Program-made: the position numbers and the translations under genes
In this document: piece by piece, positions 1 to 9,495 of the stretch
Position numbering within the stretch: the first letter of the stretch is position 1
Layout: the number at the start of each line of letters is the position of its first letter
The notes under the pieces: model-generated
The model's input: only the letters and a program-made list of their open reading frames with translations
Told to the model about the DNA's origin: nothing
Database searches by the model: none
Assembly: GCF_004353225.1 (NCBI RefSeq)
Contig: NZ_CP037934.1
Span: 2,046,001-2,110,000, forward strand
Length of the DNA stretch: 64,000 nt
Direction of reading: 5' to 3'
Source of the DNA: Marinobacter sp. JH2
GTDB taxonomy: Bacteria; Pseudomonadota; Gammaproteobacteria; Pseudomonadales; Oleiphilaceae

Positions 1-30
1 GCAACACTAGTGCATCTGGCAGCATTGTTT

Positions 31-1230
31 TTATTCCATTAGTTCAAGGTGCTCTAGTGTTTCAATCGTAATTGCACCAGAGGCTAATCCATTTTCCCGC
101 TGATAGAACGTGAGCGCGTCTAGGGTTGCCGGACCAAGAAGCCCGTCATGCACACCAGGGGCATAACCTAGATTCGCCAGGCGTTGCTGCATTTTTAGCA
201 CCATTTCGCTGGTTAGATTGCGATCACACACCGCTTGTCTGGCAACGATCTTCGGCTTACCTTCGTAGCGCCTTACGTTCATTGAAAGCACTTCAGCAGG
301 TACTTCCTGCTGAACCGTTTTAGCAGGCTTGACCAACTCTGCAATTTCGAGAGCGTCGGTCTCGTCTTGCATGGTGACCGGAATAACTTCGGCCGGCTCA
401 TCAACTTCCCAACGAGTGACGGTTTTGTACTCAGCAGGGATCACTTCCGTACGGGTTGTTTCGGGCTTCACTAGCTTGGTTACACTGACCGTTTTCGTTT
501 TGGCGGGAATTTCTTTAGCGCAAAAACCGAAGGCAGAAGACGCTCGGGCATAGGCGGCGGCACCCGAAGTACGGCAAGGCTCAAGCTCGGTGCGAGCCTC
601 TTCCAACACGACTTCTTCTTCAACGTCTTCATAGACCGCAGGCTCTACCACCAAACGCGTGGTTTCCGGCTTAATTTCGACCTTTTCCACCACTTCTTTG
701 TAGGTTGCCGGCTTAACACGATAGGTCTTGGTGCCCTGCTTGGTTACGACCTTTTTCAACCCACGGCGGAATTCGGCCGGAGTCACTTCTAGCCGCACCT
801 CAGAGTCTCTAACCTTAACTTCGAGATTGTCTTCCACAGAACGAGGATGGATTTGCGCGTAGACCCAACACTGGCCTGGCTGGATATCCATCACTGGTTC
901 GCCAATCATGCGCTCACCCGCTACTTCGGGCTTAGAGTCAGACACCGATACGCTCTTGGCCCCGGGCTCGTTATCGGGTGTCTGGCTTTCTGCGCGCACG
1001 TCCGGCTCCGCAGGCTCCACTGCGGCTTCATCCGCTTGGCGACGGGGAGCTCTCGCAGGTGTTTCGGCCTGAGTACCCGACGTTTTTACAACCTTAGGTT
1101 CTACGGTTCTACGCGGATCCACCTCATAAGAGTAGATACCACTAACGGTCCGCTCCTCGGTTTGGGGCTCTAATGCACACCCTGCAACGGTGATAGCCAA
1201 TACGGGTAACCAATAAGATTTACGTAACAC
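31..1230 (-). CDS. Peptidoglycan-binding lipoprotein at the end of the tad operon
   Basis: The protein has 399 residues from a GTG start at 1230, chosen because an AAAGGCAGG ribosome site lies just upstream and the N-terminus then reads as a lipoprotein signal with cysteine 18 (motif VAGC). Upstream in-frame TTG (1305) and ATG (1284) starts are possible but less well supported. The middle (about residues 120-310) is a run of imperfect repeats with a V-x-P-A-x-Y-K-x-V pattern, rich in E, K, T and V. The last 60 residues resemble a PG_binding_1 domain, with the pattern QQRLANLGY then GLLGPATLDAL. I infer an envelope protein that anchors or guides the Flp pilus machine through the peptidoglycan. 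It lies 79 bp after the TadG-like gene and is probably co-transcribed. Confidence 0.75.
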   Translation of the reverse strand: MLRKSYWLPVLAITVAGCALEPQTEERTVSGIYSYEVDPRRTVEPKVVKTSGTQAETPARAPRRQADEAAVEPAEPDVRAESQTPDNEPGAKSVSVSDSKPEVAGERMIGEPVMDIQPGQCWVYAQIHPRSVEDNLEVKVRDSEVRLEVTPAEFRRGLKKVVTKQGTKTYRVKPATYKEVVEKVEIKPETTRLVVEPAVYEDVEEEVVLEEARTELEPCRTSGAAAYARASSAFGFCAKEIPAKTKTVSVTKLVKPETTRTEVIPAEYKTVTRWEVDEPAEVIPVTMQDETDALEIAELVKPAKTVQQEVPAEVLSMNVRRYEGKPKIVARQAVCDRNLTSEMVLKMQQRLANLGYAPGVHDGLLGPATLDALTFYQRENGLASGAITIETLEHLELME

Positions 1231-1309
1231 GCGCCTGCCTTTGTTCGTCGTTTGTAATGTATTTGCCACTTTGATCCGCAGCATAACTGCTTCGGAGTGA
1301 CTCAATATA

Positions 1310-3106
1310 TCAGTTTTGAAGTTCTACGTTCTCAATCAGCTGAGTACTAAGCTGATCTGCACCTGTCATGGTAATTTCCAAGCCAGAGAGGTCCACTCCC
1401 AAGGCCATCAACAGGGGTGATACGATCCCTTGAAGTAACACCGTGGTCACAAGATTCACCAACACTTCCACTACCGGCTCAAGTAATTCAATAATTGGAT
1501 TCAAAATGCTAAGAGCACTAGGTTCTCCGCAATCCAAGGCCAGATTCTCGATATCCAGATCTAGTCCCTGTATCCAGGTTGGCTGACTATTAGTCAACTT
1601 CTTGGCACATTGCCCGTCTGGGCAATACAACGGTACGCCGGTTAACGTATGCGTTTGCTCAGCAACCGGGATATTTACACCAAGATCGGCATCCACACAT
1701 AAGTTAAGCAAGGGCTGACCTAACAACGCAAGCTTTAACAGCGTTGCGTGAATCGGCTCTCTCGCAACTTCACCGTCAGACTGAATCGTCCCGGTGTCTA
1801 TACTGGCCACTGACGGGTGAGCCAAAACTTCAATGTCGATATCATTACTGCTGCCACGAGCGCAGCCAGCACCCACAAACTCGGCGCGACCACCACCTAC
1901 TTTGACCGCCAGCGGAACACGAATGCTATCCAGCAGTTCTACCTTAACTAGCCCAAGGGTTAAGCCCGATATCAAGTCGCCGATAAAGCCAATGGAGAGT
2001 TCTAAATCGACAAGCGCTTCCAAAGACACGTCCGACGAATGAAGCTCTGTCATCCATTTGTTATCACTTCCTTGACGTGCAGGACCAATCACTACCGGAG
2101 CCGGATTATCCACACCTAGCTTTAATGAAAGGTCAAGATCACCCAACAACCCATTATCCAACAACGGTTTTAAGGCCGGATTTGCACTGGCATCGATATC
2201 CAATCCAAGTAAACCAGTGCCAGTTGTCTTTCCTAGCTGATGCGCGCTATTCAGGACAACACTCATAATGAAATCGTAAAGGGGAAACTCAGCACTCCGG
2301 GCTGCCTCTTTATCTCCCTTAACCTCGAGCACGGAGGATAGCTTGAGCCCGTCAAGGCCTGATGCCTCCGTTAAATCATCAACGAGACCACCCACTGGCG
2401 ATGTCACCCCGCCAACAACATCAACGACGGCGTCCAGCACCTCTATCAAGGGGCGGTCCAGCAACGCCGTCACATTGTTAACTCCGAGATTAGTTAGAAG
2501 ATCACCGACTCCCAACAATGTCGACTCAAGGCTCGCTAAACTCGTGGGATCAAGAGAATAATTGCTTTGGCCCAGGACTCCTCCAAGCAGGTTCCCGAGA
2601 AGTCCATTGGTCACTTTTACCGTTGAACTGTTGGCGCTCAAAGTTGCATAAAGTTCTTTTCGAGCTGCGGCGTTCACCGAGATCTCAACCGGCTCGAAAA
2701 AGGTCTCAGGAAGCAGCCATGACACCCGTTCTTTTCGGGTGTAGCGAACGACGGCCGCATTGCTTTGGTTTGGGGGGGTTGCTTTAAATTGGAGTTCACT
2801 GGTAGTGGAATCACCTGTTTCAAGCAAGCCGACAATCACTTCCAGTTCACTGCTGTCTCCGTCGAATCCTGCTTGTTTCGCTGCAGTTAAAGCGCGTGCG
2901 CGCATCAGGCTGACATCTCCGACACCACAGGCCATCGCCTCGTCTGCCGCAGCCGTTGCCGCCGCGTTCACGACAGATTGCATTTCGCCCCTAACGCTGT
3001 ATAGGCGTGCTGCATCCATCGCCAAGGTCGCTGCTATGGCAATAGCGACCAACAAAAAAGGCATCATAAAAATCAAAACGCCCTTTTGGCGCTTAGTATC
3101 AATCAC
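1310..3106 (-). CDS. tadG: TadG-like pilus assembly protein
   Basis: The protein begins with a short basic segment and one membrane helix (about residues 10-32), followed by the TadE/TadG-type pattern in which small residues and alanines follow a conserved DAARLYSVRGEMQSVVNAA stretch. The rest (about 598 residues in total) is a predicted exported, leucine- and valine-rich region with many GLLG/LLDD repeats, and no von Willebrand factor A domain is apparent, unlike some TadG proteins. The GTG start at 3106 makes an eight-base overlap (GTGATTGA) with the stop of the upstream gene. An in-frame start at 3148 would overlap more deeply. TadG-family proteins are minor pseudopilin-like parts of the Flp system. 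Confidence 0.7.
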   Translation of the reverse strand: MIDTKRQKGVLIFMMPFLLVAIAIAATLAMDAARLYSVRGEMQSVVNAAATAAADEAMACGVGDVSLMRARALTAAKQAGFDGDSSELEVIVGLLETGDSTTSELQFKATPPNQSNAAVVRYTRKERVSWLLPETFFEPVEISVNAAARKELYATLSANSSTVKVTNGLLGNLLGGVLGQSNYSLDPTSLASLESTLLGVGDLLTNLGVNNVTALLDRPLIEVLDAVVDVVGGVTSPVGGLVDDLTEASGLDGLKLSSVLEVKGDKEAARSAEFPLYDFIMSVVLNSAHQLGKTTGTGLLGLDIDASANPALKPLLDNGLLGDLDLSLKLGVDNPAPVVIGPARQGSDNKWMTELHSSDVSLEALVDLELSIGFIGDLISGLTLGLVKVELLDSIRVPLAVKVGGGRAEFVGAGCARGSSNDIDIEVLAHPSVASIDTGTIQSDGEVAREPIHATLLKLALLGQPLLNLCVDADLGVNIPVAEQTHTLTGVPLYCPDGQCAKKLTNSQPTWIQGLDLDIENLALDCGEPSALSILNPIIELLEPVVEVLVNLVTTVLLQGIVSPLLMALGVDLSGLEITMTGADQLSTQLIENVELQN

Positions 3107-3374
3107 CGCTCGATGACTCGCCGATACGATCAGGCATAGGCTGATCAAAAGACTCGGCTAAGCGCTTCTGAGTCTTTGCATAAAGCGCCATGCTAAGCTC
3201 GCCATCTACCGGTGCTTGTTCGGCCTGTTTATCGAAAACTTTTCTGACATTGGTTCGTTTATCCAATTCAAAATGGACTCCCGACAAACCCAGTTCGGTA
3301 TCGGGTTCAGTTGCAAGGGCGTTAGAGGCCACCAACGCCATAGTTGCCAACAAACAGGCCTTGAATTTCATCAC
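3099..3374 (-). CDS. Small exported protein, DUF3613-like, in tad operon
   Basis: The protein has 91 residues with a clear cleavable signal peptide (basic MMKFK start, hydrophobic core, SNALA cleavage site). The mature part ends in a pattern of the form GELSMALYAKTQKRLAESF-x-x-P-x-P, which resembles DUF3613 proteins commonly encoded in tad loci next to tadD and tadG. It overlaps the TPR gene upstream by four bases (ATGA), so translation is probably coupled. Function is unknown; a periplasmic accessory role in pilus assembly is inferred from position only. Confidence 0.6.
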   Translation of the reverse strand: MMKFKACLLATMALVASNALATEPDTELGLSGVHFELDKRTNVRKVFDKQAEQAPVDGELSMALYAKTQKRLAESFDQPMPDRIGESSSGD

Positions 3375-4075
3375 ACACCTCCAGCAAAGCGTTCAGAAAA
3401 CTTGATACCCGCTGACACAACCCCATTGCTTAGCCCCAACTCTCGTTGCAGCTTAGCTATAGCCTCTTCACCACCCTGCAAGTAATAGGCAGCAACCATA
3501 TTTCTGCCCATGCTCTCTTTCTTCCCGGAAAGTTCGTAAGCCGTGCGCAATTCGAAAGCCGCCTGGCCGAAGAATCCTCCTTGCATAAGCACCACGCCAA
3601 AGTCATTTCTCATGTCTGCTGATGCGGGCTCTTTGGCTTTCGCTGTTCCGAGCGCCTTCAAGCCCTCTTCAATCTTGCCGCCCTTTACGTATACGATCCC
3701 CAAGCCGTGATACGCTTGAGCACTGTCGCAAGTTTCAGCAATCTGCTGGTAGACCTCTTCGGAGTAGTCCAACTGTTCCACCTTCGCTAGAAGCTGCGCC
3801 CAGCGCAGCCAATGGTGCTGAGTTTGAAACGACAATGCCTCCAACCGCGCCAGTGCCGCGTAATTTTCGGATGCATTCATCATCGAATCGATCGCATCTA
3901 ACTCAACACGATGTTCAGGTGTCATATTTGTGGAGCAATTGACCTGCAAGTAACTGCCGGAACTCCGCGATTCCTTCTCTGTTTCGGAATCTTGTAGCGG
4001 CGGAAGAGCACAACCCGTGACCAGTGCTGCCGTAAAAAATGCTGTCGAAACCAGGCTGGCCTGCTTGTACTTCAT
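3371..4075 (-). CDS. tadD: TadD-like TPR lipoprotein
   Basis: The protein has 234 residues and opens with a lipoprotein signal ending LVTGC (cysteine 22). The remainder is built of TPR-like helical pairs, for example the stretches around AYHGLGIVYVKGGKIEEGL and DFGVVLMQGGFFGQAAFELR. TadD family lipoproteins act in the periplasm as pilotins or assembly factors for the Flp secretin. It sits 59 bp after tadC and overlaps the DUF3613-like gene by four bases. Confidence 0.8.
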   Translation of the reverse strand: MKYKQASLVSTAFFTAALVTGCALPPLQDSETEKESRSSGSYLQVNCSTNMTPEHRVELDAIDSMMNASENYAALARLEALSFQTQHHWLRWAQLLAKVEQLDYSEEVYQQIAETCDSAQAYHGLGIVYVKGGKIEEGLKALGTAKAKEPASADMRNDFGVVLMQGGFFGQAAFELRTAYELSGKKESMGRNMVAAYYLQGGEEAIAKLQRELGLSNGVVSAGIKFSERFAGGV

Positions 4076-4134
4076 TTGTTGCTCCTTAAATCAAAGACGG
4101 TAACGTTCAAATTTCTTTCGGACCTTTTAAAACA

Positions 4135-5013
4135 CTACCGCTGGAGGGCGTCCATAATCGATAGTACAGCAGGCCCGCCAATCAATATAAACAAAGACGG
4201 CAGCATAAAGACCATCATTATAATTGTCATTCGGGCACCGACCTTATTGGTTTCTTCTTTCAACTTACTGCGCTCTTCGTGGTGAGCTTCGGCAATAATT
4301 TGCTCTAATGCCCCCGAAACCCCGGCCCCAAGCGTGCCCGCCTGTTTCATAAGCGTGACATAGCTACGTAAAACTGTAAGATTCCGGTTTCGGCCCAGCT
4401 CATCGAGAGCTCGACTTCTGTCGGCACCACTTTCCATGACTCGATTGAACCGATCAATCCGCGCAACCAGCAAAGGCATCAACTCTCTGGCCTGATGTGA
4501 AATCAATTTCAGTGATCGTTCCGGGCTAAGCCCCGCCTCCATCAGCATTCGAGTCATCTGACAAAGTTCTATGGATTCACGGTTCTGTTGTTTTTCAGCC
4601 GTTCGACCTGAACTGCGGATGAACTGCCGGGAAAGATAAAACGACATCATGAAAGTGACGGCGGTCACCATGACGCCTGAAAACACAATGGCCAGTAAAG
4701 TCAAAACCAGCGGTACAAACCAACAAGCAACAAGGTAATACTGCCGAGCCCGGTAAGGTGTTTTGCCCGTTGCATCCAGGGCGGGTTCCAACTCTCTAAA
4801 ATCACCGGCTAATAAAGGCCGCCCTACTAGCCAATATATAAACGTTTCCAGAGGCGGGCTGCCTGAATCGTCTTCTGTCGTCAATTGTCGGTGAGACAAG
4901 CGAGCTCGAACTCGCGATTGCAATGCCCAGGCTGGCGCCCAGACCCATAGGTAAAGCACCGAAGCAACGGCTAGCACTATCGCGCCAATAAACCAAAGGT
5001 TAACCACGGCCAA
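4135..5013 (-). CDS. tadC: TadC, inner membrane platform protein of the Flp pilus
   Basis: The protein has 292 residues and a type II secretion F (GspF/TadC) domain, with helices near residues 5-25, 95-130 and 265-285 and a cytoplasmic helical domain carrying the LMEAGLSPERSLKLI pattern. TadC pairs with TadB to form the inner membrane platform that the TadA motor acts on. Its start overlaps the end of tadB by 14 bases, consistent with a tight operon. Confidence 0.9.
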   Translation of the reverse strand: MAVVNLWFIGAIVLAVASVLYLWVWAPAWALQSRVRARLSHRQLTTEDDSGSPPLETFIYWLVGRPLLAGDFRELEPALDATGKTPYRARQYYLVACWFVPLVLTLLAIVFSGVMVTAVTFMMSFYLSRQFIRSSGRTAEKQQNRESIELCQMTRMLMEAGLSPERSLKLISHQARELMPLLVARIDRFNRVMESGADRSRALDELGRNRNLTVLRSYVTLMKQAGTLGAGVSGALEQIIAEAHHEERSKLKEETNKVGARMTIIMMVFMLPSLFILIGGPAVLSIMDALQR

Positions 5014-5917
5014 CCCCTCTGATCAGATTCCAGACCAGTACCGTTCCAATGACTTGCAAAACACCCGCTGTCATCATCATGGTATGGCCCGTCGCAGTAT
5101 TCAAAAGCGCCGCGGAAAACTCTTCGTTCATTAGCACCACATAAGCGCCCAACCCGGGAGGCATGACGGCAAACACAATAGCGGTGAAACGAGTCTCTGC
5201 GGTCGCCGCCATAAACTCACGACGCAACTCTTCCCGGGACCGAATAGCTTTCGACACCTCTGAAAGGACTGGCCTTACGGGCGAGCCAAAACGAGCTGAT
5301 GTTCTCAAAGCAATTGCCATTTGCGTCAGCGGGGGAATGCTATATAGGTCCGCAAAGCCATCAAGTACCTGCGTGTAATCGCGGCCCTGACTGATAGCAC
5401 CTCGTAGCCGAAAGCATAACGGTTCAAATGCTGCCGACGCATCATCAAATGCTACCAACATGCTTTGCTCAACCGAGCGACCCGCAGAAAGGGACCGTAA
5501 AACAGCGTCAACGATGCCCGGCAGCTCCTCAAAGATTTGCCGGCGCATACGTTCAAATTTTACCCGCCAGAGCGTGACAGCAATCAATAAAAACGCAATC
5601 ACCGCCACAATCGCCTCGAGCACCCCTCGAACAACCACAATCGCGGCGACGACGCCAAGCAACACCACAAGCAACATAAATAATCTGGTCACGGATGCCT
5701 GGATACCCGCCTTGACCATCAACTGCTCAACGGGGCCCAAGCGAATACCTGCAACCGTTTTCTCTTCAATGACGTCTTGAGGTGCTAATCGACGTAGGCT
5801 TTGTTTTTGCAGCTTCGCCATAGCCAGATAGTGACCTACCACAAACTGCAGCAACACCACCACAACCACCAAAATGCCCAACCCCAAGGCCGCTAGCCAC
5901 AAGATCTGCACGCTCAC
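5000..5917 (-). CDS. tadB: TadB, inner membrane platform protein of the Flp pilus
   Basis: The protein has 305 residues with an N-terminal membrane helix (about 7-28), two central helices (about 80-115), a GspF-type cytoplasmic domain containing the pattern LRSLSAGRSVEQSM, and C-terminal helices. It is the usual partner of TadC. It overlaps the ATPase gene upstream by four bases and tadC downstream by 14 bases. Confidence 0.9.
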   Translation of the reverse strand: MSVQILWLAALGLGILVVVVVLLQFVVGHYLAMAKLQKQSLRRLAPQDVIEEKTVAGIRLGPVEQLMVKAGIQASVTRLFMLLVVLLGVVAAIVVVRGVLEAIVAVIAFLLIAVTLWRVKFERMRRQIFEELPGIVDAVLRSLSAGRSVEQSMLVAFDDASAAFEPLCFRLRGAISQGRDYTQVLDGFADLYSIPPLTQMAIALRTSARFGSPVRPVLSEVSKAIRSREELRREFMAATAETRFTAIVFAVMPPGLGAYVVLMNEEFSAALLNTATGHTMMMTAGVLQVIGTVLVWNLIRGVGRG

Positions 5918-7107
5918 TGCGCTTCGCCCTCTAAAACCTCGTCCCGAATATCCGGGGCTTGATAGAGAACATTCATTTGGTAAGGGTTAGACTTTGAAGG
6001 AGTCATTTCGACCACCTCACTCACGATACGACGGCCGTTCGAAAGCCGTTTCAACTGAACCAACACGTCCAAAGACGAGCCAATCAAGCGACCAATAGCC
6101 TGCTCTCCGGCGTCATAACCATTCACTGCCAACAGTGTTTCAATTCGAATCATGGCGTCCTTGGAAGAGTTCGCGTGAATCGTACTCATCGAACCTTCGT
6201 GCCCCGTGTTCATCGCCTGCATCAGCTCGATAATTTCGCCCGCACGAACTTCACCGACAATGACCCGGTCAGGTCGCATTCGAAGGGCGTTGATAACCAA
6301 CTCACGCGCACTGATACGCCCCGTGCCCTCTGCGTTAGCGGGCCGGGTTTCCAAGCGAACAATGTGGGGATGGTTCAGTTGTAATTCAGCCGAATCTTCA
6401 ATGGTCACGAGCCGTTCGTCTTTGGGAATAAACTGGCTAAGGAGGTTAAGAATCGTTGTTTTACCTGTGCCGGTACCACCACTTACCAGCAAATTTCTGC
6501 GCCCTTGAACGATTTTCACCAGCAGATCCAGGCATTCTCTGGTCAACGAACCGAGATTGACCAAATCTGATGCCGCCAAATGCTTCTGGGTGAATTTTCG
6601 AATCGAAATGGAAGGTCCATCAAGAGCGATGGGCGGAATAATAGCGTTCACTCGAGAACCGTCCTGAAGCCGAGCATCCACCATGGGGCTACTTTCATCC
6701 AACCGTCGACCAAGGGGTGCCAGAATTCGGCGGATGATGCGCATCACGTGGTCGTCATCAATAAACCGGGTTTGCGCCTTCTGAAGAACGCCCGCCACTT
6801 CCACGAACACGTTTAGGGGGCCATTAACAAGTATGTCGTTCACTGCGGTGTCAGCCAACAGCGGTTCCAGCGGCCCGAGCCCGATGATTTCATCGAGGGT
6901 TTCACGGGCCAACATAACCTGTTCTGCCGTTGCCAGAGGTATACGATGATGAGCGATATATAGGTTTACATTCGCTTCTACGAATTTATCAAGTTGGCCA
7001 ACTTCAGTTCGTTCAACCTCAACTCCCTCTTCATCTAATCGCTCGATCAGGTAAGCATGAACTTGTTTCTTTAGTTGCTGATATTCTTCATCGACACGAG
7101 TTGCCAC
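5914..7107 (-). CDS. tadA: TadA/CpaF secretion ATPase
   Basis: The protein has 397 residues and is a type II/IV secretion ATPase of the CpaF branch. The Walker A motif GGTGTGKT is at residues 210-217, the Asp box follows at about TIEDSAELQLNHPHIVRLE, and the later motifs MRPDRVIVGEVRAGE and MNTGHEGSMSTIHAN are the Walker B and His boxes. It drives pilin polymerisation and, in the tad system, probably retraction, at the inner membrane face. It lies 14 bp after tadZ and overlaps tadB by four bases. Confidence 0.95.
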   Translation of the reverse strand: MATRVDEEYQQLKKQVHAYLIERLDEEGVEVERTEVGQLDKFVEANVNLYIAHHRIPLATAEQVMLARETLDEIIGLGPLEPLLADTAVNDILVNGPLNVFVEVAGVLQKAQTRFIDDDHVMRIIRRILAPLGRRLDESSPMVDARLQDGSRVNAIIPPIALDGPSISIRKFTQKHLAASDLVNLGSLTRECLDLLVKIVQGRRNLLVSGGTGTGKTTILNLLSQFIPKDERLVTIEDSAELQLNHPHIVRLETRPANAEGTGRISARELVINALRMRPDRVIVGEVRAGEIIELMQAMNTGHEGSMSTIHANSSKDAMIRIETLLAVNGYDAGEQAIGRLIGSSLDVLVQLKRLSNGRRIVSEVVEMTPSKSNPYQMNVLYQAPDIRDEVLEGEAQ

Positions 7108-7121
7108 GATTTATATGCCCC

Positions 7122-8297
7122 TCAGCGTTTTTTGAAGAAGGCGAACGGCCCCTTCGACGAAGGTGATTCCACATAGCGCTTATGGACGAAATCGACGAGT
7201 TTTTTCTGGTACGGAGAGGATCTAGGTAAAGCTCCTAACGGCACGCCCGCATTAATGGAGTCCAATCGATTAAGCCATTCAACCGGCAGACGGAGACTTG
7301 CTTCCAGCCCAATATTTTTCTCGATGTCCTCCAACTTCAACGTCGCGCCTTTCCTGTATCCATCAATAACAACCAGTCGCTCACAGTTCTGACCCAGCCA
7401 TTTGCGACTCTGTTGAATCATCGCTTCGGTATACTGAATCTGATCGACAACCGGGTGCGCCAAAATCACCAATTTAGTGATGTCTGAACCTAGAATCTTG
7501 AGCCAAGCTCTCGCTTGGTGTTCAACTACCCGAATCACCATGTGGTCAAACAATTCAGCCAACCGGGATATAGCAATAAACAGATCCGCGGCATCATCGC
7601 CCGTGAGCGTTTCAGCCATAATATTACCTGAGAGCAGGCGCAAGCCTGGGGAGTATTCTTCCAGAGCCGTATTAACAAACGCCTGATCGATTGCATCGGT
7701 TCGGTTGACCAAGTCATTCAAGCTCAACCGATTCAAACTATCTAAATAAAACGACCGATTTTCCGTGGCCATCGTGTCGATTGCCAGCACGGAGCCCTTA
7801 GACTGTTGATGACTGAGCTCACACGCCAGGTTCTGAGCGAAAAACCGTGTATCGACAACGGAAGCTGCGCCAAGCACGAGTGTCAAAGAGCCTGCAACAC
7901 GTGCCGGCTTCGATACGGAATCAACGACGGACAGTTGCGAAAGTGCTGAAATTCTTTCGTTGGCTCTGTCTCCATCAACCCCGGTAATCAGGCAATCTCG
8001 AGCCCCAGCTCTCATAACCTCCAGCAACAACTCCTGAGAAATATGCTGGGCAACCGCAACCAAACTCACCGCCGGGTTAGATGTTAAAATGGCGGAAATC
8101 AGCTTGGCAGAACGGCCCTGCTCAGTCTCGTTAACCGCTGCCACCACCACCTTTGCCTGACTCGCCTGAACCAGGCGATTCACTCGCGACAAATCACCAG
8201 CAGAAACAAACTCAAGCGTCCACGTGTCACCCAATACCCGTTCAAGCCAGGCGCGAATACCGACTTCTTCTGCGATACAGATCAGTGTTTCACTCAT
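7122..8297 (-). CDS. tadZ: TadZ/CpaE-like pilus localisation protein
   Basis: The protein has 391 residues and an N-terminal atypical receiver-like region (about residues 1-125) followed by a MinD/ParA-like domain. The expected Walker A position reads VLGAASVVDTRFFAQNLA, so the invariant lysine and following threonine of the P-loop are missing; degenerate ATPase sites are known in the TadZ family. TadZ proteins place the pilus machine at the cell pole. It lies between the secretin gene (13 bp gap) and tadA (14 bp gap). Confidence 0.85.
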   Translation of the reverse strand: MSETLICIAEEVGIRAWLERVLGDTWTLEFVSAGDLSRVNRLVQASQAKVVVAAVNETEQGRSAKLISAILTSNPAVSLVAVAQHISQELLLEVMRAGARDCLITGVDGDRANERISALSQLSVVDSVSKPARVAGSLTLVLGAASVVDTRFFAQNLACELSHQQSKGSVLAIDTMATENRSFYLDSLNRLSLNDLVNRTDAIDQAFVNTALEEYSPGLRLLSGNIMAETLTGDDAADLFIAISRLAELFDHMVIRVVEHQARAWLKILGSDITKLVILAHPVVDQIQYTEAMIQQSRKWLGQNCERLVVIDGYRKGATLKLEDIEKNIGLEASLRLPVEWLNRLDSINAGVPLGALPRSSPYQKKLVDFVHKRYVESPSSKGPFAFFKKR

Positions 8298-8310
8298 ACT
8301 ACCCGGCTCC

Positions 8311-9495
8311 TTACCAGCTCAAGCCACTTTCGAGAGGCTCGGTACCGTCCCGTGAGTTAATGAACATATCGCCCCATTCGGTACTGCTGTATTCGTATTT
8401 CTTACCGAAGCTTTTGACCTCTTCCGATAGTTCTTTTTTAGCACTCACAAACCGTGGTGTGACCACCATAATGAGCTCGCGGTCATCACTGGAGATTCGA
8501 TCTGAACGGAATAAGGCGCCAAGAATCGGGATATTCCCAAGGCCGGGCAGCTTATCGCTGTTATTAAAGGTAGAACGGCTTACCAAACCACTGATCACAA
8601 AGCTTTCGCCAGGTGCCATCGACACCATCGTTTCCGTTCTGCGCACACGTAATCCAGGAACAGACACCCCGCCACTAGACACGCCAGAGGTGAAATCCAA
8701 ATCGCTCACTTCCGGAGCCACCTTAAGAATGATCTGATTTTCGTCAATTACCGTGGGGGTCAAAGACAGGCTTACACCATATTCTTTGTACTCAATCTCC
8801 ACTTCACCATCACTGCCGGAAATTGGCACAGGGAATTCACCACCCGATAAAAAGGTCGCATTTTGACCGCTAAGACTCACCAACGACGGTTCCGCTAACG
8901 TGTATGCAAAGCCGCCCGACTCCAGTGCATTGATAATACTCAGATGATTGGATCCAAAGCTGAACAGGTTAAAGCCATCGGTGCCAAGACCTGCGGCATT
9001 TCCCGGAATGCCTCCCGGACTTGTAAAGCCGCCTCCATTTGGTGAGATCCCGAACGCATTGTCACCACCGTTAAACAGCTTGGCATAATGGAAGCCCAGA
9101 GTATTTAGCTGCTGACGACTCACTTCAACTACACGAATATCGGTTTGTACCTGCATGGGTACCGGATGCCGCTCGCCCGCCGTGGAGCTCACCAAATAGT
9201 CTGTTGTGCTTGGAGATGACTTACCTTTAAGCCAGACCCTGACCGTAACAGCACCAGAGGCTTTAGCCGTGACAAGAACTTCTTGTTCACCGCTGGCTTG
9301 GACCGAGGCAACGTCCGGGTTCGATACTGCAACCTTCTCCAGCTTTTGGGTGAACGCAATAATGTGCTGCTGCCCTGGGGCTAACGCGACGACTTCAGAA
9401 CTATTAGCAAAGGCGACCTGTGGAACTGCCAACCCCATCAACAATGCACAGAAGGCAATCACTGAACGGGTCGCAAAAATCGTGTTAGCGAACAT
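8311..9495 (-). CDS. rcpA: RcpA/CpaC outer membrane secretin of the Flp pilus
   Basis: The protein has 394 residues from the ATG at 9495, which gives a normal signal peptide (hydrophobic core ending QVAFANS). An N-terminal secretin domain (about 35-110, pattern VALAPGQQHIIAF) precedes the C-terminal secretin channel (about 190-360), with the conserved PFLV-type region LPGLGNIPILGALFRSD and the ending LIMVVTPRFV. It forms the outer membrane pore. It overlaps the end of the CpaB gene by 11 bases. An in-frame start 27 bases upstream would spoil the signal peptide. Confidence 0.92.
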   Translation of the reverse strand: MFANTIFATRSVIAFCALLMGLAVPQVAFANSSEVVALAPGQQHIIAFTQKLEKVAVSNPDVASVQASGEQEVLVTAKASGAVTVRVWLKGKSSPSTTDYLVSSTAGERHPVPMQVQTDIRVVEVSRQQLNTLGFHYAKLFNGGDNAFGISPNGGGFTSPGGIPGNAAGLGTDGFNLFSFGSNHLSIINALESGGFAYTLAEPSLVSLSGQNATFLSGGEFPVPISGSDGEVEIEYKEYGVSLSLTPTVIDENQIILKVAPEVSDLDFTSGVSSGGVSVPGLRVRRTETMVSMAPGESFVISGLVSRSTFNNSDKLPGLGNIPILGALFRSDRISSDDRELIMVVTPRFVSAKKELSEEVKSFGKKYEYSSTEWGDMFINSRDGTEPLESGLSW

